DNA of 64,000 bases from contig JAEMBT020000006.1 of the NCBI GenBank assembly GCA_018873245.2, positions 193,804 through 257,803 of the forward strand. The letters run 5' to 3'. Shown here piece by piece: positions 48,818 to 60,581 of this stretch (position 1 is the first letter of the stretch; each line of letters opens with the position of its first letter). This DNA is from Archegozetes longisetosus (Eukaryota > Arthropoda > Arachnida > Sarcoptiformes > Trhypochthoniidae). A model generated the notes under the pieces. It was not told where the DNA came from, ran no database searches, and worked only from the letters and a program-made list of their open reading frames with translations. The position numbers and the translations under genes were made by a program.

Positions 48818-49692
48818 CAATATATCTTTTAATATAAGAGAGTACTTTAAAACTTATTGAACGAAGTAATATTATAATAAAACTTGGTTATATAATATAA
48901 TTCAAGGACAGGGTACTTCAGTGACCCGACCCCCTCGATATATATATCGTTGGGCTCAGCTCGATAAGACGAGTTCATCGATACCCCACTTGGGACCCTA
49001 GAGCCTAGCTACAAAAAGTTGGGCCTAGGTTCCTAGTGGCTGGACTTAAGACCGTGCGTTGGGTATCAATATGACTGGAGGCTCGAGTGGAGTTTAAATA
49101 TCAAATATGGTGATCCTAGGGCCAGGTCTTGAGACTTAACTTTATTACTTAAACAGTGTAGTCCACGATATTTAATTGTACCTATTGGCGACTCATTTAA
49201 CCTGATCACCATGAACCCGATTTAACCTAAGCTTACTATAGCGTTAGATCGCTTCACTCGGAACGCTTCACGTTCCTCGCTTCGCGGCCTGACGCAATTT
49301 TCAATTAGGTTAAATCACGCACGTGGATACTTAATTATTTTATAGAGAAATTTGAATATGCAAGTTGGACTAAGATCCCAAGACCTAGCCCTAGGACTAC
49401 CATATTTGATATGTGAACTCCACTCTAGCCTCCTGTCATATTGACACATAATACATAGTCCTAGGTTCGGCCACTAGGGACCTAGGCCTAACTTTTTGTA
49501 GCTGGGCCATAAGGGCCCTAAGTAAGATATCGACGAACTCGTCTCATCGAGCTGAGTCCAACTATATATATATCGAGGGGGTCGGGTCACTGAAGTACCC
49601 TGTCCTTGAATTATATTATATAACCAAGTTTTATTATAATATTACTTCGTTCAATAAGTTTTAAAGTACTCTCTTGTATTAAAAGATACATT
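48818..49692. mobile_element. Foldback element (about 320-bp arms) inside the mariner
   Basis: The left arm (48818 to about 49137) and right arm (about 49368-49692) are diverged reverse complements over their whole length: CAATATATCTTTTAATA outermost, then GAGAGTACTTTAAAACTTAT, GGACAGGGTACTTCAGTGAC, CTACAAAAAGTTGGGCCTAG and CTCCAGTCATATTGA-type words. The 230-bp centre is oddly GC-rich in part (repeated CGCTTCAC/CGCTTCGC words at 49250-49290) and holds a further small inverted pair (GATTTAACCT/AGGTTAAATC). Just before the left arm, 48768-48828 is a direct, diverged copy of 48888-48946. Confidence 0.85.
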
Positions 49693-49821
49693 GGTATCAG
49701 GTCGTCCATCGAAATTAGCGTCTTTTAAAACAAAAATTGATATTTTCATTAGTTTAATGTTAATACTTTTATTTAAATTATAACTTTAAAATATCTTCTC
49801 AATAATCCTTTGAATACAAAA

Positions 49822-50889
49822 ATGGAGCTCAATAGAGAGCAAATTAGGGCAATAATTTTTTTTATGAATATCTGGACATTAAAGATGCAACCGAAATTCA
49901 CGTGCGTATCACTCGTCATTTGGGAGATAATGTTGTGTCAAAATCCACAGTTGAGTACTGGATGCGTCAATTCAGATTTGGCCGGCAGACACTCAGAGAT
50001 GAATCTCGTCCTGGCAGATCCCAACATCAGTCACGGATAAAAATGTAGATATTGCGAGAGAAATCGTGAGATCAAATCCACGAATAACATATGACGAGCT
50101 AGAGTATCAAACAAAGATTAGTCGCGGCAGCATCTACTCAATTTTACATGAGAAACTTAGCCTCCGTAAGCTGATGTGTCACTTTGTCCCCCATAAACTA
50201 TCTGATGAACAAAAACAGGTTCGTGTCGATATTTGTAGAGAGAATTTGAAGATGTGGAAGAATCATGGTACTAAGCTCATTAATAAAATAGTAACAGGTG
50301 ATGAAACGTATGTTTATTATTACGATGAGCCGACTCACTCTGAGTCAAAACTGTGGGTCTTTGAAGATGAGGATCGGCCACAAGTCCCTAAACGTAGCAG
50401 AACTGTTGGAAGAGTTCTCTATGCAGTATTTTTCGACAACAAAGGTCTGGTCGAAGCTGTCAAGTTGGAAGGGCAGAAGAGTGTAACAGTTCTCTGGTAC
50501 ACCACCCAATGCCTCCCACGGGTCTTGGATAGCGTGTCCAAAAGTGGCCTCCTTCTACACCATGATAATGCCTCAAGTCATACAGCGAATCTTACATCTG
50601 AGGATTTGACCAAAAACAATATCAAAACGATACCGCACCCCCTTATTCGCCCGATTTAGTAATGTGTGACTTTTGACTCTTCTCTGGACTGAAACGCAAC
50701 CTATGTGGGCGATTATTTGCATCGGAAGAAGATATAGATTTAGCAATACACGAATATTTTGCATCGATTTCAGAAAGCGATTGGCGCGAGGCTTTTAACA
50801 TGTCGAAGAAAAGGATGGAGAGGGGCATCGAGACCAGGGGAATATTTTGTAAACTAAAATGTTCAATTTTGTATTTTGATGACCAATAA
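49822..50889 (+). pseudogene. mariner transposase (DD34D), frame-broken
   Basis: DDE transposase that would cut and paste its own element. It starts MELNREQIRAIIF; the helix-turn-helix region includes VSKSTVEYWMRQFRFGR; then ITYDELEYQTKISRGSIYS. Catalytic acids: GDETYVYYY (first), HHDNASSHTA (second), YSPDLVMCDF (third), with 34 residues between second and third. The frame shifts near 49860 (a T run) and shifts back near 50040 (an A run), so the intervening part is read in another frame. A one-base loss occurs near 50643, and a TGA stands at a usual Trp just after CDF. The C-terminus (RNLCGRLFASEEDI, SDWREAFNMSKKRM) is preserved to the TAA at 50887-50889. Four lesions make it non-autonomous. 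Confidence 0.9.
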
Positions 50890-51213
50890 AGTTTTACTTT
50901 AAAACTTATTGAACGAAGTAATATCTTTTGTATTTTTCGAGATAAGAAAAATTTAAATACGGTGTGTTTTCTGGCGAGCCCTGTATGTAAATCATTCATA
51001 ATTTACATTACTTTTGTTTTATACAATTAAAACATTTCGCGATAAGACTTACTAAAGTCTTGTATTATTTACCATTAGTTAAAAGTTCAAAAATTAACTG
51101 AATCAAAACTTATGCGAATACATGTCTTGACGTATACGTTTTGATCTTTTAGCCACAAAAGTAAGGCTCAGATTAAAAATTGCTCGGTTACTCATTAAAG
51201 CTAAATGACAAAC

Positions 51214-51844
51214 TTAATACTGAATATGAAGTTTTGGTTTGGGTTTATCATTATTAAGAAGCCTTTTCATATTTGAAAGTAGAGAAGAGGCTCTTCTTGC
51301 AGTCAAAGCTTCAATTGTTTCTCCAACCGTTGCTCTGATCGCAACTAAACTCAAATAATTGTTTGAAGGTTCGATCGTCTTCTTCTCAATGCATTTTTTA
51401 GTTATTTTTATGTTTCGTTTATGATTGAGCTCTGGTTTATTTGATACTTGTTCTTATTATCCTCAGAATCATCACCAGAATGACCTGCAAGTTTCATGTT
51501 TACAAACTTTTTTCTTTCTCTTACCAATAATTGAGATAATTTTAGCTCCAAATTTGCCGCAGGTTTTCGGGTCGAACCTGCAACATGTCCTTTGCTCGTT
51601 GATTCATTCAAGTTTTAAATCTGCTTTCTTCAATCGTAATTCTATTTGTTATCTTGATTCTAGAATTGTTGCCAGAACCTGTTTTGTTTGGCAACTGATT
51701 CACGGAACTCTGGGTCAACTCACTGGAAATCTGTGAATCATTTGATCTGTTGGAACCTTCAGCATTTCCCGAAATTTGTATTTTCTTTACAACTATTTTA
51801 TCTTTAATCGAATGCTTAGCCATATTTGCATCACTTCCTGACAT
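51214..51844 (-). pseudogene. Unknown coding-like region, probably broken or intron-containing
   Basis: From an ATG at 51842-51844 the minus strand reads MSGSDANMAKHSIKDKIVVK and a Ser/Asn/Gln-rich stretch (SNRSNDSQISSELTQSSVNQ) to a stop at 51608. A second frame (about 51611-51408) reads STRKPAANLELKLSQLLVRE and KKFVNMKLAGHSGDDSEDN. A third (about 51400-51214) reads IRATVGETIEALTARRASSL and ends at a TAA. The amino-acid mix and a diverged relative of two of these blocks at 47.3-47.5 kb suggest a real protein ancestry. I do not recognise the family. Either small introns or frame shifts separate the blocks; no convincing GT/AG pair was found. Confidence 0.4.
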
Positions 51845-54093
51845 TATTTCAAGTGAAGCGAACGATACATTATATTCTATTATTAATCATATTTAGATAT
51901 TTAGATCGTTTGTCATTTTCGCTGAAAATTCTTGACTTATGACTCCTTTTATCTTAGCATATCTTCTTTGTGTAGACATAACTGTAGGTTCAGGTTCTAG
52001 TCATGATAACTGTTGTCGTTTCGAATTCAAAATTTCTTTGACCTGCCGTTTGAATATCTGTTTCTCGACTCCTTTTAATTTAAATATTTATGTATTTTGT
52101 TTTTACAGTCTTGATGGCTATTGTAATCTCTAGTGTTTTAGTAGTCGTCGTTGTATTAATACATTTTGTATAATCAATTTGACTTTCATAGTATTGTTGT
52201 TTGAATGATTGCTTTGTTTCGCTCTTAACTTTAACTAACTTTTATGCGGTGCAACTGTCTGCACGATATTGACTATATGAGATAAGCTCGTCCTATTCTT
52301 TAAGTTTGATGACTTTGTATTTATTTGATGTTTCAATTATTAATATTTCTAGTTTTATAGAATGAATCTTTTGAGCCATAGTCATTCTAATGTTGTAATT
52401 TGTGGTGTTCATGTTGTTTCAGTTTGATTTTTTGTTTGGCTCTCCAAATCTTATTCTAGTTTGTTTTTTGTTCGACTTGTTTCGGAACGAAACTCCAATA
52501 TTTGGCATTGTTTTATCTGTTGGATAGAGATAACTTTGTCACCTTAAGTGTATAAATGAATAAATAAGTTGTTTATTCAAATAGAAAAAGATAAGCCAAG
52601 TGTTGCCTTACTTTCAGTCACATTAACGCATTCACTTCATTAACTGATTTTAATTGTTGCAATTGTGGCGACACATACCTTTTAGCCGCTAATAATTGTA
52701 AATTAAGCCAATTCTTAACGGTTTCTGAATATATCAATTCAATCTTGATGACTGTGATCAATCAAATCGACCAAATTATGACCAAAAGTTTGAAACAAGT
52801 TTTATATATTTCATTACATTTTATACACAAAACTAGCATATTTCGGGTACTTATTTGTGGTCACTCGGGGCGCATTCGCAACTAAGATTACGTTCGTTAT
52901 GTATGTGAAGACAAGTACTTTAGTAAAAATTTAGTCCGAAATTCAACCCCGATAATCACTTGAGATACTTTCAGTGTAAGACTAGATGAACTGGTATTAT
53001 TAATAGATTTGTATGTAGAATCTAATTTTTTTTCCAAAAGTTTTGCATCAATAGTAAGTGTTTTAAATAACGAACAAAATTATAAAATACTTTTGCCGCA
53101 AAAATAAGGTGAGCGATACGAAAACATTAGTAAACATTTTAATATAGATTTCACGTTTACTATCATTGCGACTGTCAGAAGAAAACGTAAGTTTCAATCA
53201 CTAATTAATGCATTTTAACATTTAATATAATTTGAAATTACGACATATGCCAGGATATGTTTACGAATATTTATTACTAGCATATACAAAAGGTCTTAAT
53301 TAAACCAATAGGGAATACATCGAATTGAGGCCAAATCAAATATTTAATTGACACTTTTGATACCACTATAAACATAACAATAAGTTCGACCTCAGATTTA
53401 AAATTTGAGTGTCAAATAAATTTAGAGCATGACAAAATGAAACGAAGTCAAATACACTGCGCCCACGAGTTAAGTGTCAACTTTTAAAAAACCGCATAAT
53501 ACCAAAAAATTGAAAAGGGCATAATTATTATTTTAACAAATTATAAGCATAACTAACAGCATTTTAAATAGTTATATTGAGAATACCATAATTTACTTCG
53601 AAATATTGAAAAAATGCCCACCAATTTGAATGATGCATAATCTTAGTCTTAATATTAGATTTTTGATAACTTTCTCGTACGTTTCATCATTTATTTCAGA
53701 ACGCATTTTAACAATTTTTTAACTTTGAATGGCAGTCTTATAAAATCTGCTTTGTGACACAATTCGTCTAATGTTTAAGTAGTCTAACTTCATATTAGAA
53801 GGAAGAATAAAATAAAGTTTAGAATAAATAGGAAAACTTGGAAAACTAACTCACATTTTATTACAACATTTATGTTTACAAACCGAAAACTTAGCTTAGG
53901 ACATAAAAGGTTACTAAGACATCACTCTTTTTTATTATTCGCGCGTTAAAAAATCTATTTTCATAAATATCTGCGATACTTGTTCGTCAAACTTAAGAAT
54001 AGTTAATATTGCAAATAAAACAAAACTGGTGAAACCAATAATTGCCTTCGTATTGAGCTAAAGACGAAATATTTGATGATAGAAAATGATCAC
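51845..54093. other. Intergenic, nothing recognised
   Basis: AT-rich sequence with no frame resembling a known protein on either strand. Confidence 0.5.
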
Positions 54094-57000
54094 TTATTTA
54101 GATTTAGATTTGGCTTTATTCTCCTGTTCGTCGTCATTTCTTTCTACAATCCTTTCTAATGGTTTACTTATTAACGAAATGATAGCAGTCGTTATTGTGA
54201 TCACAGAGAATCCTAACCAAAGTCCTCCGAGTCCTAAAAAGTTGTGTGAACAAGATAGCGATTTTAGCTTATTTAGGATAGCGCTTATTTAAATCTTAAA
54301 TGATTACCTCCGAAGTCGCAGATAAGCTGAATGAAAGTAATGGCTGGAGAATGTTTGTAAACCTTTTTATAGAAATAAAAACACACATTAGTTAAATGTT
54401 AACTCAATATATTGAGTAAAACAATATTTATTACGCTATCTAAAGCTGGCTTTCTGCTGATTTGAATTCCTGTCAAATTGGCGAAACCATAAAACGGAAT
54501 GTCAACGAATTTTTCAAAGTCGTACTTCTCAGAGACGCAGTCCGGTTGACATTGTTCAGAGCATTGTAGCCGATAGTTAGTAAACTGGCATTTGTTTATT
54601 TTGCGACAAAACTTATCCTCACTCGTCAGTACATTCTTGCGATACAACAAACCACTTCTAGGCAAACACTTACACATTTCTCTATACTTATTCATAACAC
54701 ACCTTCCGAAACAGTCATCAAACGATTGCGTCGCCTCGCTATTACCTAATAATAAATTAACAATAAGTTTAGTTCATTTTAATTATTTTTGCAAACTAAA
54801 CATTAACTTAGTTCTCTATTTAATATACAAGTTTGAAGCTGTTATTGCTAGTTTGATTTCATAGTTGATCAGAACTTTTAACAAAATGCAAAATTGACAC
54901 ATTGAAAAATTCTATTCGCGTAAGACCTTTACTAAAGATATATATATATATATGTTTTATATGACGCTAACAATACTTGTACGAGTACTAAATGTTAAAT
55001 CTGAACATGGCTAGCGTGTTATGGGACAACAATCGCTAGAGTCTCCCAAATTGTCAAATGAATTGACTTTGTATGTGAAATTCGATGACCCAAAACATCT
55101 GATCGAATCGTTAAGATTAGGCCCTCAACCTTAAGGTAATGCATTTTAGAAGTTTTATTAGAGATATACTGAAAACGAATACCTTTATCATATTTGAGAC
55201 AATTTGTCTGATACGGTTTTTCCAATAAATGTGAGACAGTCTTAGAAAATTGGATGTCATAGAATCGCGACCATTGATAAAGAGCTATCGTTGGATAGAA
55301 GTGCGGGACAGGAACCACATCAGACGGATGTATAGAAATACGAGCCCTGAAGTCAGTTTCGAACGGATGAGAGGCCTGTGACCCATTCAGAGTATGACTT
55401 ATGTATGCGATCTTATTAGTTCTCTGCTCGTAGTTTGACTGCGAAACGAACAATGAAGTCGAGAATATGCCGTTATCCGTTTGATTGACTTTGTCAAATT
55501 GTAGAAAATACGTAAAACATCTGAAGTCTCCGTTTATTGTTTCTACGGGTGGCGTCACGTCTTCGCAGTTATTAATTTTGAAGCCGTTTTTTATCGCTGG
55601 CTTTGAATCGAGTAAACATTCATCGTGTTGCCCATATGACCAGTTCTCCAATAATTGCAATACAGTAGAGTTACTGAAAAGCTTTTCTTCGAAAAACTTG
55701 TGCAAATGTTTGCCTATTAACCGCATAGTTTTATAAGTACATTATTTGGTAAACTATTTAATCGTATATAAACTGATTCAATATTCTAGGGATTTCATTA
55801 CAGATACAATTGAACGCATTACTTAATGCTTAGCGTTTGTGACGAAAGTCTGCACTTAACACAACCTCTTTCGCAAAATGCATTGCCCTAATGTAATTTA
55901 GTATTAATTTAAATAGAAATTGAACTTTTCAATATGATTTAATTAAACATATTTTGTCCACTCAAACATATGTTCAAATTAAAATCATATGTAAAGCTAA
56001 GTTGAAACTTTCAATTTCCATCAGATAGTAAGAAAGAAGTTGAGGTAACTCGACTGCCTTTCGTAGAGAAGTACTCAATTCTATGCTTTTGCAAATCGAA
56101 ACTCGAATTTGCCAGACATATTCATCCATTTTCTGGTAGTTCTCAGGACAAATGACAAGTTTTACTACTTGTCAACACTTTTGTAGAACATGTGTTTCAT
56201 GAATGCTCTGATAATGGAAAGCTTCGCATTATTGTTAGCGCGTGCTTTGCTTGAAAAATAAATTTGAGACAAATAACTCCAGGTTTTGCATTTTAGACCT
56301 GTATATAAGAAGCCGAATGTATTCGCCTTTAATTTTGACTCAGTGTAAATCAAACACTGCCAAGATCCGGCTCATATAATGCAAAATTATTTCCTCATTG
56401 GGAACTTATGATACCTTTTATAAATTCACTTTTTTGGATACTCAAGAGTTTCAGTTATTAATTGTGCAAACCCTAAATAGAAGCAATTTTTTCAAACTAT
56501 GAAATTATATTGAGCACAAGTTGAGGAGTGTTTCGTTTTTGTTTAGTCTTTCACGTTTACGCATCAATTCAGGCTTGTTTACGCATAAATAACTTAAATT
56601 GAAGTTGTTTTTCAGCTTCTGCCATCTAATAAATGCAATTATTCGATAAGATTGAAGGTAAAATATCAAAGTTAATTATATACTTTCTTATTCTCATTTC
56701 ATTTGTTTCACCTTCAAATCCACGCGTTTCCGTAATGTCCATTTTATTCTCATTAATTTTGAGCTTAAAATAAATCTTTCACCTCAGAATTTAATGCACT
56801 TTTCAGTCTTCGCCCCATAGAGATCTTCAAATTTTGATTTTTATCATACACGGTAAATAAATAAACATTCGACACAAACACGATGTGCTCCTCAATCAAT
56901 CGCTTAATTCTTAAGCCTCTGAGCAAGAGTTTGCCATTGAAACTCGGCCAAAAAATGAAATCATGTACCACTAGTACATCAAATCTAAACACTACTTTAA

Positions 57001-57565
57001 TAGCTACTTGTTTACTCTTATTTTTTAAATCATCTAGTCTGACTGTAGGCATAATTTCTTATATGAAAAGCACTCATTTACCTCTTAGTCTGAATTTGTT
57101 AGTTTTTGCACTCTCTGGTTTAGTCCAAAAATTGACGTCATTTCTAGTCTTGCTTTGATTGACCATACTTTCAACTGCTTCCATATATTCAGGATATTTT
57201 TCAGCCAATTTGAAATACGGGATCACGTCTGGAAAGCAAATCGTAACACCTGGATATTCAAACTTATAATTTTCCGGTTCTTCATGGCTGAAGCTGACAT
57301 TTGTCTTGTAGTCCCAGTACTGTCTCAAAGCAATATTGAAATGATAACAAAATCCAATGATACTTATGACAAAAATGATGAACAGATGCGGTCGAGTTTT
57401 AATAATCTTTCTCAATCGTCTCTTAAAAGTACCCTTTTTAGAGCCGTCTTCCTCAACAGTGATCGCATTCTCATTTTCATTGCTATTATTATTCATATAG
57501 TGACCATTCTTTTCAGTGTCTCCGTTTGCACTTTTCATTTCATGCGAATTCTTTTCGTCAGTCAT
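54094..57565 (-). CDS. DEG/ENaC (pickpocket-like) sodium channel, seven exons
   Basis: Subunit of an amiloride-type sodium channel in the plasma membrane. Exons: 57565-57082, 57042-56783, 56356-56179, 55713-55183, 54745-54435, 54362-54308, 54233-54094; phases agree and total 652 residues. Seen: a long Asn/Glu-rich cytoplasmic N-terminus; first helix about 61-79 (LFIIFVISIIGFCYHF); YPGVTICFPD just after it, the usual FPAVTIC position; a finger region ending NGDFRCFTYF; the Cys-rich block SFDDCFGRCVMNKYREMCKC; CSEQCQPDCVSEKYDFE, the family hallmark; then VYKHSPAITFIQLICDFGG and the pore helix GLGGLWLGFSVITITT, followed by a Lys-rich end. Weak points: the exon 3 donor (GTGTTG) was chosen only because it fits phase, exon 2 is open but I cannot match it to the family, and the 54434 donor was preferred over later GTs to give a 72-nt intron. 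The start is the first ATG; the preceding TTG is not used. Exact channel subtype and ligand cannot be read. Confidence 0.82.
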
Positions 57566-60500
57566 TTTCAATTATAACTGAGTCTGTTCTGCAAATGACC
57601 AAAAATAAAAAGCTCAAAACTCAAACAAATAATATTTCAAATAAGTAATGAATTGCACTCTTTCCATCATAACTAATATAAACAAGTTTTAGGCTAATTA
57701 TTAGTTTCAGAGTATTAATCAGAGTAAAGCAAATTCTTACACTTATTTGATATTCAGTCCAGCTTCAAGTTAATTTTAGTAATAAACAAGTTTAATGCAT
57801 AAATTGCAAAAACCGTATTTATAGAAAAAAATATAGTATTTCTGTTATTATAACTTAATTACTACAACGACTTGACAAATATTTTGCGCTGCAGAAACTT
57901 TAGCTTTCAGATACGCAAAAAGTACTCAACAGAAATCAATAACTAATTTTTTCCAGAATTAAACAATTTTTTCAGTTGATTACGTCAAATAATTACTCTG
58001 TAATTTCCAGATAAAAGTTCTTTACTTGAAATTCAATGTCTTTCCAACAAAGATTCTAAAAAATGTAGCCGTGAATCCTTTTCTCAACCTGTAATCAAAA
58101 CCTAAAACCTGTTTACGATTTTTCTTTCAACTGCTAATATAAATGCAAGACTAACGTGAAAGTCGTGTAAAATAAGTTATACTCACTTATAACTAAATCG
58201 TAAGGACTTTCGCTGCATGTCAAGTATATTAAATTTACTTAAGTGGTGATAAAGTTTAACTTTGAGAAAAAAGAGTAATGCTGTACACTTTTAATAAATA
58301 TATTAATGATCGTGATTATACTCATACATGAATAATAGAATAATTTACAGCCCTGTTAAGAATATTCAGAGTGAAAATTTACAAATATTATAACCAATAG
58401 TAAAGTTGTTTTCATAAACTTTTTTGTGTATTGATTTAAGTAACTAGTAAAATGATATTCATTATAACCGTTTAATGAGACATCTGAATCCTTGAGAATA
58501 AACTATTGACATACTGATTTTTAGTGCCAAGCTATTTATCCCAACAATTATGCGCGTAAAGCAGACAAAAACAAGTATCTTATGATGAATAGCCTATTTA
58601 TTCATACGATTCATAATTGAAGAATTTATTTGAAAATAAAAAAGTTGATATATATAATTCTAGTTGAAATCTTATTAGTAGCTTAGTTCTTAAAAAGAAA
58701 ATTTAATTTTATTATCGAATATTTGCCCGAAAATTCATTTTCAAATGCATTTACTTTTAAAGATTTATTCGGAATTTGATAATAAAAATTTGAAAATTGT
58801 AAAATTGGCCAAACTAGGGTCTTATCAAATGACTACCGAATAAATAGGACATTAATTTTAGACAAGCTTAGTAAATCCAATAAGTTAGGAACAAAGCAGT
58901 ATTGAGATGAGTTTCTGTTTGGCGAAGCTAGTATTCATTATACTTAATAAGGTAAAAAGACTTGTTACTTCTGGCTTAATATCCGAGTTTCTAGTCATAC
59001 GCATTTGTAATGCATTGACAAGTCAATTATTAAATTGAATAGAGCTCGTTCTAAGAGAGTCTGATTTGGGCTTTTTTAATGCTTTTCCGATCGCTTGCTT
59101 CAGTGGCATTGAGATTACTTCATTGTCAAGGACTTGGCCGAAAGCATTTTTCCAATGCTGGTATAACACGATAACTATGATAGCGGTCCTCTTTTCACTT
59201 GTTTCAACTCGATTTGTAAAATTATTTTTTAAACAAATACTTGTCCGATAATGGAAGCATTTGAGGCGAGCAGTAATCCAATCATTTGACTTTCAAGTTC
59301 ATACACTAAGTTGATACAAATCGAGCACTTCGTTATGCATTTATAAACTTAAATTACTAGCTATTATCTTAAGTAACATCTAATCTTTTCATGTTTTACA
59401 GATATGAGATTATTATTGTCGGTTGGTATTAGAATTGATTGATTCAGAGTATTCGTGACTATCAAATCTATGTAAGGGATATAAGGGTTCAAACCAAGAC
59501 ATTACTAAAAGTTTTGACGGTTTAAATTTGTTGCAGTTTGTTGTGAAATTTCAATCAAAATAATGCAACAACAAAGTAGTGGAAGAGTCAAAGTTTTGAA
59601 GTCAATTAATGAGAATTGAGCTAATTTGTAAACTAAGATTTGTGAGCTTAAACCAATCGATGGATTGAGTCATCTTAAAATTCATAAATGTTCGTTTAAG
59701 TGATTCATTTTCCCTCAATTTATAATTTATGTCTTTTTCATTACATCTGAATAGTTATGGTTTTTACTACTTTCAAAATTGTTTATAAATTGTTTATTAT
59801 TTAAGACTTAAAACTTGTGAAAACTAGACTTTCCTGTTTTCAGAATACATTATCAATTTGGATGATGACCAGACCTCAATTAACTGTAAGAAAATAACAT
59901 GGCTAGTTTTTATTCGGAGAATAAGTGCTCAAAACTTCCTAAGAAGTCAATGTCAACAAATATTGGCATTAAGTCAATGCTATTTATAGTTTGGAAGCTC
60001 TGGTCTTGTTTTACACTATATTAATAACCAGTTCAAATTAGCATTAATCAGAGTATATTTCAAGTTATTGTCGAATTTTTAAAACAAGCAATTAACCAAG
60101 GTTAAATACTATTGAACATCTCATTTATTGCCATCTAAGTTACTTAATTACACAAATAAACATTTGAATTAGAAAAAAACACATTTTAACAAAAAGGTAT
60201 ACACAAAATTAAAACAAACAACAGATTAAAGTATTAGTTATTTGAACCATCGACGTTTTCGATCGAATGTTATGAATATTAATCAAGATTAAAGTAAATC
60301 CATTGCTTCAATTATCAGTAAAATGAGTTTTAATCAAATTTTGAGGTCAGTCTTTCAGAATATTTCAAATCTGATAGATCATCGAATAAAATCTTTTTAA
60401 AATTTTGATCCAAAACAGGAATTTCGAAAAATGAAAAATTGGTCGGTAAACGGAGCAGATGTTATGTTGTTTAGAGTTTAGCGGTAGGTTTCAGTAAAAT

Positions 60501-60581
60501 GATGTCTGCATTCTTTCATTTATTGGTTAGAGTTTAATTCGATATTTTTGCAGCACTCAATCAACTGGTTCAATTTGTCGG
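57566..60581. other. Intergenic, nothing recognised
   Basis: AT-rich sequence between the channel gene and the chitin-binding protein gene. No conserved frame, repeat with clear ends or RNA gene was seen. The channel promoter is expected just above 57566. Confidence 0.5.

Larger units (their letters stand above)
48319..50983 (+). mobile_element. mariner element carrying nested insertions
   Basis: Inverted ends (CAGGGCTCGCCAGAAAACA at the left; its complement TGTTTTCTGGCGAGCCCTG at the right) flanked by TA on both sides (48317-48318 and 50984-50985), as required for mariner insertion. The length of 2665 bp is double the usual 1.3 kb, because about 1.4 kb between the left end and the transposase start holds a fragment of a second transposase (48424-48750) and a large foldback palindrome (48818-49692). 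The transposase itself is at 49822-50889. Confidence 0.88.

Noticed and set aside
57155..57577. 140-codon plus-strand frame
   Set aside because: Antisense shadow of the first DEG/ENaC exon, whose minus-strand frame has a membrane helix and the YPGVTIC motif.
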